Shown here: one piece after another, positions 43,812 to 55,609 of the stretch
How the letters are laid out: every line of letters starts with the position of its first letter
Position numbering within the stretch: the first letter of the stretch is position 1
Assembly (NCBI GenBank): GCA_947396885.1
Contig: OX377201.1
Span: 62,470,983-62,534,982 of the forward strand
Source: Heligmosomoides polygyrus polygyrus
Taxonomy: Eukaryota > Nematoda > Chromadorea > Rhabditida > Heligmosomidae
DNA length: 64,000 nucleotides
Direction of reading: 5' to 3'
Notes under the pieces: generated by a model
Seen by the model: the letters and a program-made list of their open reading frames with translations, nothing else
Database searches by the model: none
Told to the model about the DNA's origin: nothing
Program-made: the position numbers and the translations under genes

Positions 43812-46319
43812 GAGCAGGATAAAGAAGAATATAGGAAATATTTATAATTACAAAATTTATAATGTAACAAATAATTTACAAATTGTGCCAAGTGAACTGA
43901 CAATAACAATAGTATAGCATAATTAACGGAGCATACACATACAGTGAGAATAGAGCTTAATAAAGCATAGAATGTGATGAGGATCCTCTATACATATGAA
44001 GTGAGCGCAGAGCACAATCAGAACCGATCAACAAAAACACAGCAAAATCACTGAGACAACAACAAAACTACTAGCGATACAAGTACATAACAATAGATAA
44101 CAGGACGAAGTTGATATTGAACGCAAGGCAAAGGACAAGTTTAAAAGAAGAAGTATCATAACAAAGTGAAGATGATCAAAAATGACAATAAAAAGAAGTA
44201 AGAAGGTAAGGTGTGGATGGCTGCTCCATTTCAGAAATTTAACAGTTTTTACTCATTTTTTACTTTTTACTCATTTTTGTTCAACATTTTGCTCACGCAA
44301 CCGCACTGATATTTGATCTAACGAAATCATCGAATTTAGAACTAAAGGTTCCCCAAAAATGTCACTACAAAAATGGTAGGACACGAATTTAATAAATAGA
44401 GCGCACACCCAAACTTTAAGATCAGAAGGATTTCTATTCATAAACTGTATGACGCACTTCAATTGAATGTTGTAGTGCTTTTTGCAATACTGTTCCGAGC
44501 TCCGCCAGCGGTTTGGAATCTGCAAAACAACAGATACAGCTGCAACAAAAATAAAACTAAAATGGAAGGAACTAAACACAGACTTCAAAGTATTTGCTGT
44601 AGCTAAGATATTTCAAATCTCACTTCTTTTTTAATGAATTGCATAACACTAACGTCTCTATGTACCCTTTCTGTGATACGGCGAGGTTGAGCACTTCAAG
44701 GATTCCCTTATCCCTTTCAATATCGCGCACATTCATCGCCTTGGATAAGTTGTTCGAAGTTACCTACACAACGCTCACATCCTGACATCCTATCGCAGTA
44801 CTAATGGTCAGCAATAATACGCAATAAGTGACAACTACTGCACCAACCTGAAACTGATCGTAGAGTTTCTTAATCACGACGGATGCCCGGGGCCAGCAGA
44901 AGGTGCCGGATGCCCGGGGCCAGCAGAAGGTGCCACACTAGCTCACAACTTGAACTGCTTTTCCTGAAACCACACATTTTACATATACATATAGAAATAA
45001 CAATAATGCTACGACATCTAACAACAGGGAAGAGTATTCAGAGGAAAATGAATCGAAAACGTAAAGAACCCACAGCTTGCTCTGCATCCAAGACTCCGGA
45101 CAACTGTATGTTAGTGTTATGTTCCGTTTTAGCGCTTCAATCCACAGAAATCTGTTGACTGCGCCCTGAAACATCGAAAAGTAGTCAATGAAGGCAAAAT
45201 GGACCTAATATTCAGAGAAAGGAAGCCCAACCTGCCTAACCAGAGCCGATATGGCGCCTGTCAAGGCTGTAATTGTGTCGCTATTCGTTCTATCAGGGCC
45301 CGTTGGTAGATTCTAAGATCTGCTCCTTCACCACATGGTTATCGGCAGCTTCTATCTGGGAGAATCTCCATCTAAGGCTCAGTAAGATTGTAAATAGCTC
45401 CATATAAGGCTCAAAACGCTTAGAAATAGTATTAATAAGACCAACCAGCGAAAAATCGCCCAAAAGCCACCGTATTGGGATGGCTAACCCACAGCTCCAA
45501 ACACAGTAAGCAGAACAAAAATGCAAGTGTAGCAGGAATGCATTCTTAATAGCAGACACCCACCCCTAGACTAGGATTTCAAGTAGTAAACCGGGAAAGA
45601 AAAATTGGTGATCGAAAATGGCTAGAAAAATTGGTTGTCATAGCTCAGTAACCCTCTCCCCCCCCCCCCAACTTGCATTGCACCATATCGAAACCTCTTA
45701 ACATCTGCTTCGCCCATCCCCTGCATGTAGTCCTCAGCACATCACCCTAATTAGCTGAACACATAAACAACAGCTTGGGGAGGGTTGTCCAAGCCACATT
45801 CTTCATGCGTTAACACTCTAATCAACGTGAGGACCATGTAAGCGCTTAGGGCTAAGTAATATGGCCTAGTAAAAACCGTGCCCGGCGTCTACTAGGCCAG
45901 ATAACTTATTACCCTGTAACTACGCAACCCCCCCCCCACCCGGTGGGAGAAATAAGCACAAACACACTAACCAAAACGAAAGCAAAACCAGATGGAAAAA
46001 CCAAACCAACTCGCAAGGCTGCCTTGTCGTCCTCGGTCGCCCTGTTGGCCACCGTCGCCAACTACTACCTGAAAAATCTTATTTAACCTCGAAACCACAG
46101 AAACGAACTACAGAAACGACTGACGCCCGCAAAACATGAAAAGTTTAAAAAACGAAACGAAAAAATCCCCGCGGATGCGATGTGAAGCGTGCCTAGGGAG
46201 GGAAGGGACGCAGCAACACATAACGCAATAAACTCGACGCCCATCGCTGCCGGACGCGATCACCACTAAACGGCCCGCGATGCGAATTCGCGAGGCGGAG
46301 TATTGATTCCCTATGTTTT
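43812..46319. other. No gene seen between the arms
   Basis: The region is AT-rich at its left (43840-44900) and has C runs near 45658-45670 and 45930-45940. Open frames are short and overlapping on both strands. No RT, transposase or exon chain was recognised. Confidence 0.4.
44881..44934 (+). repeat. 27-base direct duplication
   Basis: GGATGCCCGGGGCCAGCAG plus AAGGTGCC occurs twice in perfect tandem. Confidence 0.9.
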
Positions 46320-46465
46320 GCACGTGGTCGCGTCGCGCGTCGCGCGCACACTAAACGAGCCCTTAGTAGAAACAGAGGGGCGGTCTTTATGTACGAATGG
46401 TCGCCGCGCACGCGACGACGACTGTCGCGTGCGCGATGAGCTCCGCTGCGGTCGTGGGAGCTCTG
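46320..46465. repeat. GC-rich repeat R-C, copy 1
   Basis: CGTCGCGCGTCGCGCGCACAC, then CTAAACGAGCCCTTAG, match 53045-53095 (TCGCGCGCACACTAAACGAA). CGCGTGCGCGATGAG-type palindromes follow. It is probably the end of a GC-rich MITE family. Confidence 0.55.
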
Positions 46466-46924
46466 CCTCATGACTTGCTGCAGACGCTAGGTTTGAGTTG
46501 TTGATATCCCTTTCTGCTGTTGCACGAGCTGGGGAAAACATGCTCTGGTTCAGAAATTGAGTTCGGGTTATAAAACTAAGCAACGTTCTAATGCTCAATT
46601 TTATATGCTGCTTCTTCAGGAAAAGCTGAAAATATAACGCACTGTCGCAGAGAAACTGAGTTTGTATACACTTTCTAACACTTGATGTGCAAGTTTTGAT
46701 GCAGGTTTAGATACCACGGGCCGCTGAAGTCACCCAATTGCGACGTCTTCTGCCGCGCATGCCGCGCGAGTCGCGGCGCCCGCGGCGACCAATCGTACAT
46801 AATGTCCCGCAGCCGTAGAAACAGCCGTGTGTTGCTAAACTCCAATTTCTTCTTTTCGGCGAGAGCGTGTCCGATTGGAGCACGCTAGTCACTGCGCCTG
46901 GATAGTGACATGTGTTCCGAGCCT

Positions 46925-47065
46925 CCAACAGAATAGCAACACATTGTTTCTATTGCAACAGAATAGCAACACCTGTTTCTGCTGGCAACCGCTGTTGCTA
47001 TTCTGTTGAAGGGGGCGTGGCTGGGCGGAGACTGTTCGGCTCGTCGAACCCGAATGTCCGAGCAT
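46925..47065. repeat. GTTGCTATTCTGTTG-rich repeat, right
   Basis: ACAGAATAGCAACA units on the plus strand, and TTCGGCTCGTCGAACCCGA inverted to 43565-43590. This extends the inverted arrangement of the flanking arms. Confidence 0.6.
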
Positions 47066-47399
47066 GATCTTCTTCCTGCAAGTCCGTCTCCGGCCACCCA
47101 GTCGCTGCCGCTTAGCGCGTGAGCGGCGCACCTCAATGTTCCGCCTCGGTTTGTGTACGCTAACAAGCAGATTGTGAGTTCGCTATAATTCCGCTACTGT
47201 TGTAGCTCCAAACCTTATGCTGGATAGATTCTACACGACATGGCAGTTGCAGACGTCTGTTTTGTCTTATCGGCCCCCACTGAAGTGATACGGTTTTTTT
47301 GCAATCTTTGACCTGCACGGATGTCCGCAGTAAATTTGAAAACCACTACCGAGCTTCTCAGTCAACCCCCTACAACCCTCAATAGGTCACTTTGAAAAT

Positions 47400-48130
47400 T
47401 GCCAAAGGACGTTCACCTCCCTTGTGAATCTTACGAAGACGATGTTCATGAGGCACGAACAAGTTTTCTCGCTCAACGGAAAATACATCTCCGAATGCTC
47501 CAGCTACGTGTATCTGGGTCGCGAAGCCAATATGACCAACAAGCTAGCGCCGCAGGTGCGTGGGACGAAACGAGCGACATGGCGAGCTTTCAAGAGCGTC
47601 GAATAAGTCGTGAAGAGTGCGAAGAACGACTCGCTCCGTGCCCAGATTTTCGGACTCCACTCTTGTTCGCGCGCACCTCAATGACCTGCCATACGAGAAA
47701 GCAGGATGAACGTGCGAGCAGCGGGAACCGAGCGGACGATCCTTTGAGCGACGCGATTCACGCAAATGAGAGGACTCTGGAGTTCTGAGCTCCGTCAACG
47801 TTCGAGGATCACAAACGTTGTCGCATGGGCTAAACCGTCAAAAATTAGGTAGGCGGATCACATGATAGATCTCAGAGACACCTGCCGGACTTGCTGGACG
47901 AGAGCAGTCACCGACTGGATTCCAAGGGATGTCAATAGAACACGAGGACGTCCACCAACGCAGTGGTCGGGCTTCTTCTTGAAGCCCTGAACGAACGACA
48001 AGACGCTCTTAGTGCCCATCGAACGATGATTGGAACACGTTGGCACGCCACAGGGGCGAATGGAGACGCTGTTGGCTCCCGCTCGAGCAACTCGATGATC
48101 AATGGGACGGTAGGTGATGCAGGTTTCCAA
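47400..48130 (+). pseudogene. RTE-type reverse transcriptase C-terminal fossil, right arm
   Basis: The clean part reads NLTKTMFMRHEQVFSLNGKY, ISECSSYVYLGREANM and RGTKRATWRAFKSVE (47424-47606). Damaged frames then give AQIFGLHSCSRAP, RITNVVAWAKPSKIR, WTRAVTDWIPRDVNRT and GRPPTQWSGF, then NERQDALSAHR / EWRRCWLPLEQLDDQ. This is the region following the YADD core of the RTE-type ORF. The core itself is missing, so the copy is 5'-truncated. It belongs to a different subfamily from the RTE at 17815-20952. Confidence 0.8.
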
Positions 48131-48391
48131 TTGTTTTCAGGGCTTTCTGCTTTCTGATGTTTTCGAATTCTGCCCTCCCATTTTGTGAGGGTAGTGCAGA
48201 ATTACGCTTATAGACCGTAACCGGTTAGAGACCGAATTGCCTTACCTTTAGCAAGCTCCACTCAATTCGAGGTCACCCAGCCCTGCACTACGCTGCCTCT
48301 CCAACGAATTCTTTCAGTCTGATTTTCCAGCAGTCCCTATTTTAGTGGAAAAGCGCTGTGCTGTTATCACATTACGTTGCCTTGCCGCAAC
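47616..48391. repeat. Right arm of the 5.8-kb inverted pair
   Basis: It matches 42554-43331 in inverse over about 775 bases with few differences. The outer boundary lies at GTTGCCTTGCCGCAA (48377-48391) opposite TTTTTGCGGCAAGGCAAC at about 42554. Confidence 0.85.
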
Positions 48392-48459
48392 ATGTGGTTA
48401 TGCACTGAGTGTCTGAAAGGGCATGTGGAATCCAAGCTCCAAATTTCCATACAAAGCCA

Positions 48460-48853
48460 AGACCGATGTTGTCTTATTGAGCTGGTAGCCAAAGTTGTTA
48501 TCACATTTATTTGACTCGGCTTACGTTTCGGCGACCTCGCCGTCGTCAGAGTCTGAAAAAGTTGGAAAACACTTATGAAACTGTCCTCCCAAACACAGTT
48601 TCATCCTACAAGTACGAATCTCAAAGAATCCCTATAAGATCAGTCGTTTCTCCATAACTGTCATGTTGGATCTTGCCGCTATCTCTCCTTAAGATTAGTA
48701 CTCTGTAAGATGAAATGGTGTTTGGGAGGACAGTTTCATAAGTGTTTTTCGACTTTTTCAGGCTCTGACAAAGGCGAGGTCGCCAAAGCGTAAGCCGAGT
48801 CAAATAAATGTGATAACAACTTTGGCTACCAGCTCAATAAGACAACATCGATC
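48460..48853. mobile_element. Penelope-like terminal palindrome with hammerhead-like motifs
   Basis: Arms of about 140 bases (48460-48602 and 48712-48853) are near-perfect inverses, from ATGTTGTCTTATTGAGCTGG through GACTCGGCTTACGTTTCGG and ACTTATGAAACTGTCCTCCC. On the minus strand the left arm reads CTGACGACGGCGAGGTCGCC then GAAACG, near the CTGANGA-stem-GAAAC core of hammerhead ribozymes, and then AATAAATGTGATAACAAC. Penelope-like retroelements are known to carry hammerhead motifs in their terminal repeats. No RT is attached here. The right-arm motif is mutated (CTGACAAAGGCGAGG). Confidence 0.45.
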
Positions 48854-49225
48854 TGAAGTCAATATGCCAAGGTTTATTGAAGGTCCAACTTGGACAAAGC
48901 TAAGACCCTTCAGATGGATTCCACTATCCTATGAGACACTTCGAGCTTCTCTGCCAGTTGACGTGTCGTCTACCTACTATCGGCACGAAGAAGATGGAGT
49001 AGTTCAGTGTCGTCCAATTCAGTTAGCCTTCCTGACCTTGCTAAGTCCTCGAGTGAATAATCTTCCTTTAAAAACTTTCCGAACCATTCATAACAAGTGC
49101 GATGAGTAAGAGATCTCAAACCGTATGTGTATATCGTTAATTTGGTCGGCTGCCTGACGTGCTGTAGATCCTTTAATGAATTCATGAAGAATGCGGTGCC
49201 GAAAATGGACATGAGGTAGATCTGG
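48854..49225 (-). pseudogene. Mariner transposase N-terminal fossil
   Basis: The minus strand gives RHRILHEFIKGSTARQAADQ, LTHRTCYEWFGKFLKEDYSL, LARSGRLTELDDTELLHLLR and, after a stop, TTRQLAEKLEVSHRIVESI. These are the paired helix-turn-helix DNA-binding regions of a mariner transposase. The catalytic half is absent, and the Penelope-like palindrome adjoins it. It differs from the mariner at 32277-36786. Confidence 0.8.
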
Positions 49226-49318
49226 CATAGATTCCGGAAGACTGAATAGACAACGAAGTACAAGAAGGGTCTTGACTTGTGTCGGCGTGCGAACGGTAGA
49301 CAAGTGTGATAGGATTTA

Positions 49319-49947
49319 CACGTTGACGACCGCGCCTTTTTCGCGTGTCTGGCGTGTGGGACCAATCGATTTTTTGCAACGTCGACAGTGTGGCATGACA
49401 TCATGTCGCACGGTCTACCGCGACCGCTAAATTCGTCTCTTGGTGGAAAGCGATGATGAGCATGATGAGGTGGTCCAGGATGACGTTGATGCTGAGGCCG
49501 ATATCCCTGCACTACCAGCTGACGAGGATGATGGGTCAGAAAGTGAAGAAATAGAATCCGAAGCAGAAAATGAGGATGAGGAAGTTTGGAAGAGCGAATT
49601 TGAAGCCCCTACTTGGTGGAACTTTGCGGCGGAGTCCGGCTTTCATGATGATGTATTGTGTGTTAGTCCGATCGATTATTATCGATTATTTTTCAATGAC
49701 GTGTTGTTAATTGAAGGCATTGCTTGACGAAAAGCTCAATAAATCAGTGACCCAAAATTGTTTTGGGGGACTACGCTTTTTACAGCAATGTCTGAAGATG
49801 ATGTGCGCATAACACAAAAAAGTTCCTTAGAAAGATCTGAATAAAATAGAAAAATAAATTATAAGGCTGTGGCCTGACATCATATCACACAGTCCCACGC
49901 GGCCGTAAGGGTGTGGCCTGACATCAGGCCACACGGTCGTCAACGTG
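49319..49947 (+). mobile_element. piggyBac-like element, internally deleted
   Basis: Fourteen-base termini CACGTTGACGACCG are exact inverses at both ends. The right side is flanked by TTAA (49948-49951) and the left by TTTA (49315-49318), consistent with a piggyBac TTAA site with one change. Subterminal GTGTGGCCTGACATCA-type blocks are repeated at the right (49865-49930) and once at the left (49385-49405). Confidence 0.8.
49440..49727 (+). pseudogene. piggyBac-type transposase, N-terminal piece only
   Basis: The frame of 95 codons starts with a strongly acidic stretch (VVQDDVDAEADIPALPADED, ESEAENEDEEVW) and ends with SPIDYYRLFFNDVLLIEGIA before a stop. An acidic N-terminus followed by a P-D-F--FF-DEL-type segment is the start of piggyBac transposases (DDE_Tnp_1_7). 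All catalytic aspartates, which come later, are missing. It may be a deletion derivative moved in trans. Confidence 0.65.
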
Positions 49948-49951
49948 TTAA

Positions 49952-50339
49952 GAAATCAGCAATCAATACTAACTAGTGTGTACAAGGAGAACGGTAAAAA
50001 ATGTCGATGTGTGAAGAGACTTTTTTCCAACCTAATATAATTCTGTTAATCCGTGGACCACGTTGTCAGTCACGGGGAGGGGGGACTGAAGTCAAGCGAT
50101 GACTACGGTGACTACGGCTGTGCAGTGTATGCCCGCCAGTGTCTCTTTCAGCTTCACCATGACAATTGCTGGTGAAATAAATAGCCCTAGACGTCGTCCA
50201 ACGTGTGTCAGGATTCAGAAGAGTGCTGCAGACGTCCAACTTGCGTAGGGATTCCGAGTAAGGGGACCAGTAGGAAGGGGACCAGTGAAGAGGGGTCAGC
50301 AAAGGGAGACCATTAGAGGGGGAAAGGGGAAGGGAGGAA
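49952..50339. other. No gene seen; start of G-run-rich tract
   Basis: From about 50225 the sequence becomes rich in GGGGACCAGTAGGAAGGGG-type phrases, related to tracts at 23.1-25.4 kb. Confidence 0.4.
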
Positions 50340-50770
50340 TAAGGGGATCAGTATTTGCTGACCTCAATATTGTCCAGCGTGCGTACAGATTCAAAATACG
50401 TGCTGAAGACGTCATCCAGTGGGCGTATGGATTTAAAAGACGTGTGGAAGACGTCGTCCAACGTGCATAGGGATTCAGAAAACGTGCCGCAGACGTCCAA
50501 CTTGCGTAGAGATTCCGAAAGGACCAGTAGGACGGGACCAGTGAAGAGGGATCAGCAAAGAGGAACCACTAGACGGAGGGTATAAGGGGGACCAGTATTA
50601 TCTCCCAATATCGTCCGTCGGGTTACTGAAAACGGGCCACAGAAATCGTGGCACGTGTGTCGGGGTGCAGAAGGAGTGCCATAGACGTCGTGGCAACGTG
50701 GTGACACGTGAGTCGGAACTCAGTGTCACATCTGCGCGCTTGACCGTCACTCCGTTTCTTTTCCAGTACC
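50340..50770 (+). repeat. Dispersed repeat R-D, copy 1
   Basis: AAGACGTGTGGAAGACGTCG, TCCAACGTGCATAGGGATTC, GACGTCCAACTTGCG and later CACGTGAGTCGGAACTCAG recur in the same order at 52310-52680. The GAAGACGTCGTCCAACGTG phrase is itself repeated two to three times. Confidence 0.7.
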
Positions 50771-52035
50771 TAGGTAAGGAACTACAATACCGCTCATAAC
50801 TAGTGTCGAATTTGGCGTCGGAATCGTTAGGAGCAGGAAATTTGGAAAACCGAGCACACCGCTGGATTCGGCTCGTCGAATGGATTTCGAATATCTATTT
50901 AACTTTCACTCTATTTCAAATTTTACCTAGTTGCATGATTCGTTTTATCACGTCGTGGATTTCAATTCCACTTAGTTTACACTGTTTTATGAGGTCTGTC
51001 TTCAAAATAAACAACATATTTGGAATCCCGATTGGAAGGCCTTTTCAAAGATAAGTTAGTCAATCAGCTGCTCTCGATGAGTATCTCCGATAACCTAAAT
51101 ATTGCATACTGCTGCAGGTTCCCGTCCTCGTCCGAGATAATTGCGCCCACGGCATACGTTTACCTAATCACTTGCACACAAGTCCCATTGGACTCCGATT
51201 TTTTGAACATTATTCAACAAATCTAGATTCAGTATTTCACTCGGACCTCCTCGATAGTAAACGCTGTGAAATTTGGTACTTTCCGACGCTAGATGCAGAA
51301 AACGATTTCTTTCATTTTGCTTCCCTATTTTTTCCGGTACTGAGATCTCCATGTGTGTTTATTTCTCTAACTTTTAAAGCAGGGTTGGGTCTCATGACTG
51401 TGGTAGTAAAGCATGTTTTAGAACTTGAATGGCTGCCCTAATTTCAATCCACAAACCCACCCGTTTCGTCTGCGTTAGTGCATTTTCTGAATTTACGAAC
51501 GGTTGTAAGTGCCTTGGGAAGCAGGATGAAGAAGCGGGCTTTTTCCGTTGTGTAGAATTTTTATCTGGCTTTTGTACAGTCGCAGTAGACAGTATTGACA
51601 TCGTCCAGATGGACTGTTGTTGAACACTTAAATGCATCAAAGATCTGCAATTCTTTTTGCTTCCTCCCTTTACTCACTAAGTTTGCATTGGTTTGAGAAA
51701 TAGACACGACAGCGTTCTTATCCAAAAGGAGAGCTATCCGGCGATATAACATGGTGGTTTTTTTGGAATGTTCAGCTTTTTCACCTTTCCATCTACCGGA
51801 TTGTTGGCCGACCTTCGTACAGCGCTCCTCGGTCGGGTCACAGACCCGCCACCATCGCATCCAGGTGTGAAGGCTAGCGGTACTGCGACTCTGTGCTCGG
51901 CAATAAGACAGGCAGCATTGAGCCGGACATGTCTCGTAATAGTGCGCCTGATTAGTGGTTTATTATCAAAATTAGCGGGAGGGGGAAGTTGTAAGGAGAG
52001 TAATTATGGGATTTGGGGAAGTATTACTGTGTCGA
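50771..52035. other. No gene recognised
   Basis: Open frames up to about 100 codons occur on both strands (51172-51441 plus, 51561-51860 minus) without recognisable domains. Confidence 0.35.
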
Positions 52036-52298
52036 CAAGGGGCCGGATTCATCAACGACAGCAATTTAATAGAGAAAATTACAGCCGAAAACCCCGATAG
52101 CGCGGCTTATCAAGCGATATGGTGAGCGATAAGCAGCATTATCTGAGTTTTCTCCTGTAGCCGGACTCATGCACGTTCCCCGAAACGTTCTCGGCTTCCC
52201 ACGGGAAGCGATCAGGTGAGATAGCGAGGCGGGAGAGAGAGGCGAGAGATAATATCGCGTATCACCCGCTCCCGCCGTTTCATGAATCCGGCCCCTGG
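52036..52298. mobile_element. Small MITE-like element with GGGGCCGGATTCAT ends
   Basis: The left AAGGGGCCGGATTCATCAACG and inverted right CAGGGGCCGGATTCATGAAAC are inverted repeats of about 20 bases. A further end of this type (GATGAATCCGGCCCCTG) lies at about 37111-37128 in a kinase intron. Target duplication is not clear. Confidence 0.5.
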
Positions 52299-52309
52299 GG
52301 TAGGATTGA

Positions 52310-52680
52310 ACACATGCTGAAAACGTCATCCAACGTGCTTGTGGATTTAGAAGACGTGTGGAAGATGTCGTCTAACGTGCATAGGGATTCCGAAAATGTG
52401 CTGCAGACGTCCAACTTCCGAGACAGATAGATTCCGAGTAAGTAGGGAGACCAGTGAAGAGGGATCAGCAAAGGGGACCACTACAGAGGGGAATAAGAAA
52501 AACCAGTATTTTCCCTCAATATCGACCAATGTGCATGTTGTTTCTGAAGGCGGAACACGATGTGGCACGTGTGTTGGCGCAGCAGCGTCATAGACGTCGT
52601 GGCAGCGGGTGACACGTGAGTCGGAACTCAGTGTCACATCTGAGCCCTTGACCCCCACTCCGTTTCTTTGCCAGCACAAG
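52310..52680 (+). repeat. Dispersed repeat R-D, copy 2
   Basis: It has the same block order as 50340-50770, ending with CACGTGAGTCGGAACTCAG and CCACTCCGTTTCTTTGCCAG. Confidence 0.7.
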
Positions 52681-53623
52681 TATTAGCGGGGAAGGAGGGG
52701 GGGGGGGAGGGGTAGAGCAGGAAAGAGGTAGAGAAAGTGACCATGGGATTTGGAAGAGTATTATTCCCGTCGGATCGTAGACCCTGACGATCTGTCGACC
52801 AATATCGATTAATTTTAATTCTGTAAGTGGATGAGCTCCCCAGGATGGATGAGCTTCATAGGAGCAGTGAATCTGCCCTACCATATCCCGTTGCAATAGT
52901 CTTTATAGCAAAACCGGTCTTTTACTTAGTAAGGTAAAAGTAAGAAGACCTAAAGGAAAATAGGTGCTTGAAGTATGCAGCATTACTCACCAGCTCCCTA
53001 TTACAGCTAACACCCTAACGATCAATTCGGCCACTACACATGGCATCGCGTCGCGCGTCGCGCGCACACTAAACGAACCCTAAGGCCCGGTTTATATGTA
53101 TTTGCGCCGCCACGGCGCGGCGCGATGGTCGCCATAGGTATCGATTTTTCTTTTTTTCTTTTTTTTCCGGTCGATATCTATTCCGACTATGGTGCCGCGC
53201 CGCGCAGCGGCGCAACTATAAACCAGGGCTAAGGAGACGGTCAGCAGCACCGCGGGACGCGACGCATTGAAAATCTCCAATATCGATTAACCGCGTCGCC
53301 GATCGATATAGGTACTCATCATTTGGTCGCGTCCCACCTCGATACTGCTCTGAACGGCCCCTAAAGGCCCGTTTATACTTCCGACTCCGAGCGACGCTAC
53401 GGCATGTGTAGTAGCCAAATTGATCGATCGCGTCGCTCGATCAATGTGGCCGCAATACATGACATCGCTTTGCTCGGCATCGAAGTGTAAGCGGCCTAAG
53501 GGATCGTTTAGTGTGCTCGCGACATCGGACGCGTTGTTATGATAAGCTCTCATATCGATCGCGGGGCACGATGAATCGATATATGCGCTTGTCATTACAT
53601 CGCGCTGCCAGTTGTGTGCACAC
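52681..53623. other. No gene; GC-rich repeat R-C copy 2
   Basis: At 53045-53230 the sequence CGCGTCGCGCGCACACTAAA and CGGTTTATATG matches repeat R-C near 46.3 kb. A related, diverged block (AAAGGCCCGTTTATACTTCC) lies at 53364-53530. Open frames on the minus strand (53287-53910) run across several repeats and are not supported. Confidence 0.45.
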
Positions 53624-53756
53624 CAGGGATGAGCGGATAACAAAATTTTCATATCCGGATAATGGATAACGGGTAATTTTGCCCAAAAATCGCCGGATAA
53701 CGGAAAAACGGATAACGAACAAACAACAAAAATAAAACTGGGCTTAAACTGCTCTA

Positions 53757-55609
53757 CAGTACCGCCGCTAAAATTCAACCAATTGATGTTTGCGTAAACG
53801 CGTTTTTTGCGTCGCATCACGATAACTTTCTCCAAAGAAAAACTTTTCTCACCAAAGTTTACGAGGGCTCCTGCCATCATCTTACCTATTACTGGGCATA
53901 CTACCACCATTAAAAAGTGGATGGAAGCCTGAAAACCAGTGCCGCAATTAAGGAGGGTCCTAATTACTGTGACCGACCCAACACCGTCGCCGAATCTCGC
54001 CTAATTATGTTCCCAGGCATAATTACTGCTGGCCAGTTAAATTTTTAAAATCCTTAAACCTAGTTAAATTTCATTTTCGTGCCGCTTATGATCTTCCCCT
54101 GGCTGCGACGATTCATTTGATACCAAATTTGGAAAATGGACACTTTTCAAACCAAATTGGACACTCTTCTAATTGTAAACTATAGACAGAATTTTAAATC
54201 CAATTAAACGTCTTCCAAATTGACACGTGCTTTTTACAAGTTAAACTACAAACTCTCCAATAAGGGTAAAATAATTTTTTGTCTAAGAAAAACTTGCTAT
54301 AACTTTTTTGAGCTCCTTTCAGTTCAGCTACCAGAACGAGTATAATAATTTCATTCAATTTGCCTTCTCAACTGCCTGGAGCAATACTTTTTGGCATTGA
54401 ATATTGCCGCTTTTTGCTCTTTAAAACAAGCTATAAACAAATGTTTTCCACAAAAAAAATTCTAGAAAACTTTAAAAGAAATAATTGCTTTTTGGGAAAG
54501 TGAATTAAAACCTCAAAGAGGTTATGCTGAAATTTTCCTTAAACAATTTTTTTTCTAATCTTTTGGAGTGTTCAATTTAGAGTAGAGGAAGCGCATTTCG
54601 ATTTGGAAAAGTTTGCTATGGTGTGCCCAATTTAACGTGAAAGCTGTCCAATTTGAATTGGAAGGTGCCCATTTTAAATTCGACGTGGTGATGATCGAAG
54701 AAGGCCTCCACATCAGCGCTCGATCTGAACCCGTAAAATATTGGTGTCCGAGCTGGTTGAAAAATTTGAGCAAAAAATTACATAATTGCAATACTGGACT
54801 TCCCATCTTTCACTCAGCGAAGACTGGACATGAAACGCTGAACAAGCTCAGTCGCACTTTTGAAAGAAGTCGTCACTTAAACCAGTTGAAATTCTGCCAT
54901 CTGTTCACCTGGCTTCTCAACATTTGACACTTGGTCTCTCTACATTATGCATGGTTAGCCGACATATTTTCGGTCTAACTCACTCGCTTAGTACATTGAT
55001 ATTCACAGCTAAAATCGGCGATAGAGAGTGCTTTTTACCAAGATTCACTCGCAGTTTTGACGAGCTGCAACCACTATGCAAAGGCTCAAAACGAACTCAA
55101 AACATAAATTTTTATGTCATTTTCACTCCTTAAAGATGACTGGATAGCAAGCCACAATGACAGGTTTTAGACTGAAAACTCTTCCATTGGAATAAACGAA
55201 ATCGCTTGGAGCAGCAGCACTCTCAGTGCATAAATTCCTGCCAAATTTGGTATCAAATGAATCGTCGCAGCCAGGGGAAGATCATAAGCGGCACGAAAAT
55301 GAAATTTAACTAGGTTTAAGAATTTTAAAATTCAACTGGCCAGCAGTAATTATGCCTGGATACATAATTAGGCGAGACTCGGCGACGGTGTTGGGTCGGG
55401 TCACAGTAATTAGGACCCTCCTTAATTGCGGCACTGGTTTTCAGGCTTCCATCCACTTTTTAATAGTGGTAGTAGGCCCAGTAATAGGTAAGATGATGGC
55501 AGGAGCCCTCGTAAACTTTGGTGTGAAAAGATTTTCTTTGGAGAAAGTTATCGTGCAAAAAACGCGTTTACGCAAACATCAATTGGTTGAATGTTTAGCG
55601 GCGGTACTG
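53757..55609. mobile_element. Foldback element FB2, inserted at TA (relative of FB1)
   Basis: Ends CAGTACCGCCGCTAAAATTC and, inverted, CAGTACCGCCGCTAAACATTC are flanked by TA (53755-53756, 55610-55611). Arms match over about 380-500 bases (53757-54150, 55230-55609), through CAATTGATGTTTGCGTAAAC and TCGCCTAATTATG. Shared with FB1 are the CAGTACCGYCG tip, the CTCGCCTAATTATG and CAGCAGAATTTTAAA-like blocks and a TTTGATAYCAAATTTG palindrome. No coding region is evident. Confidence 0.8.

Noticed and set aside
53287..53910. A 207-codon minus-strand protein
   Set aside because: It crosses a GC-rich repeat, a hAT end and a foldback end, so it cannot be one gene.
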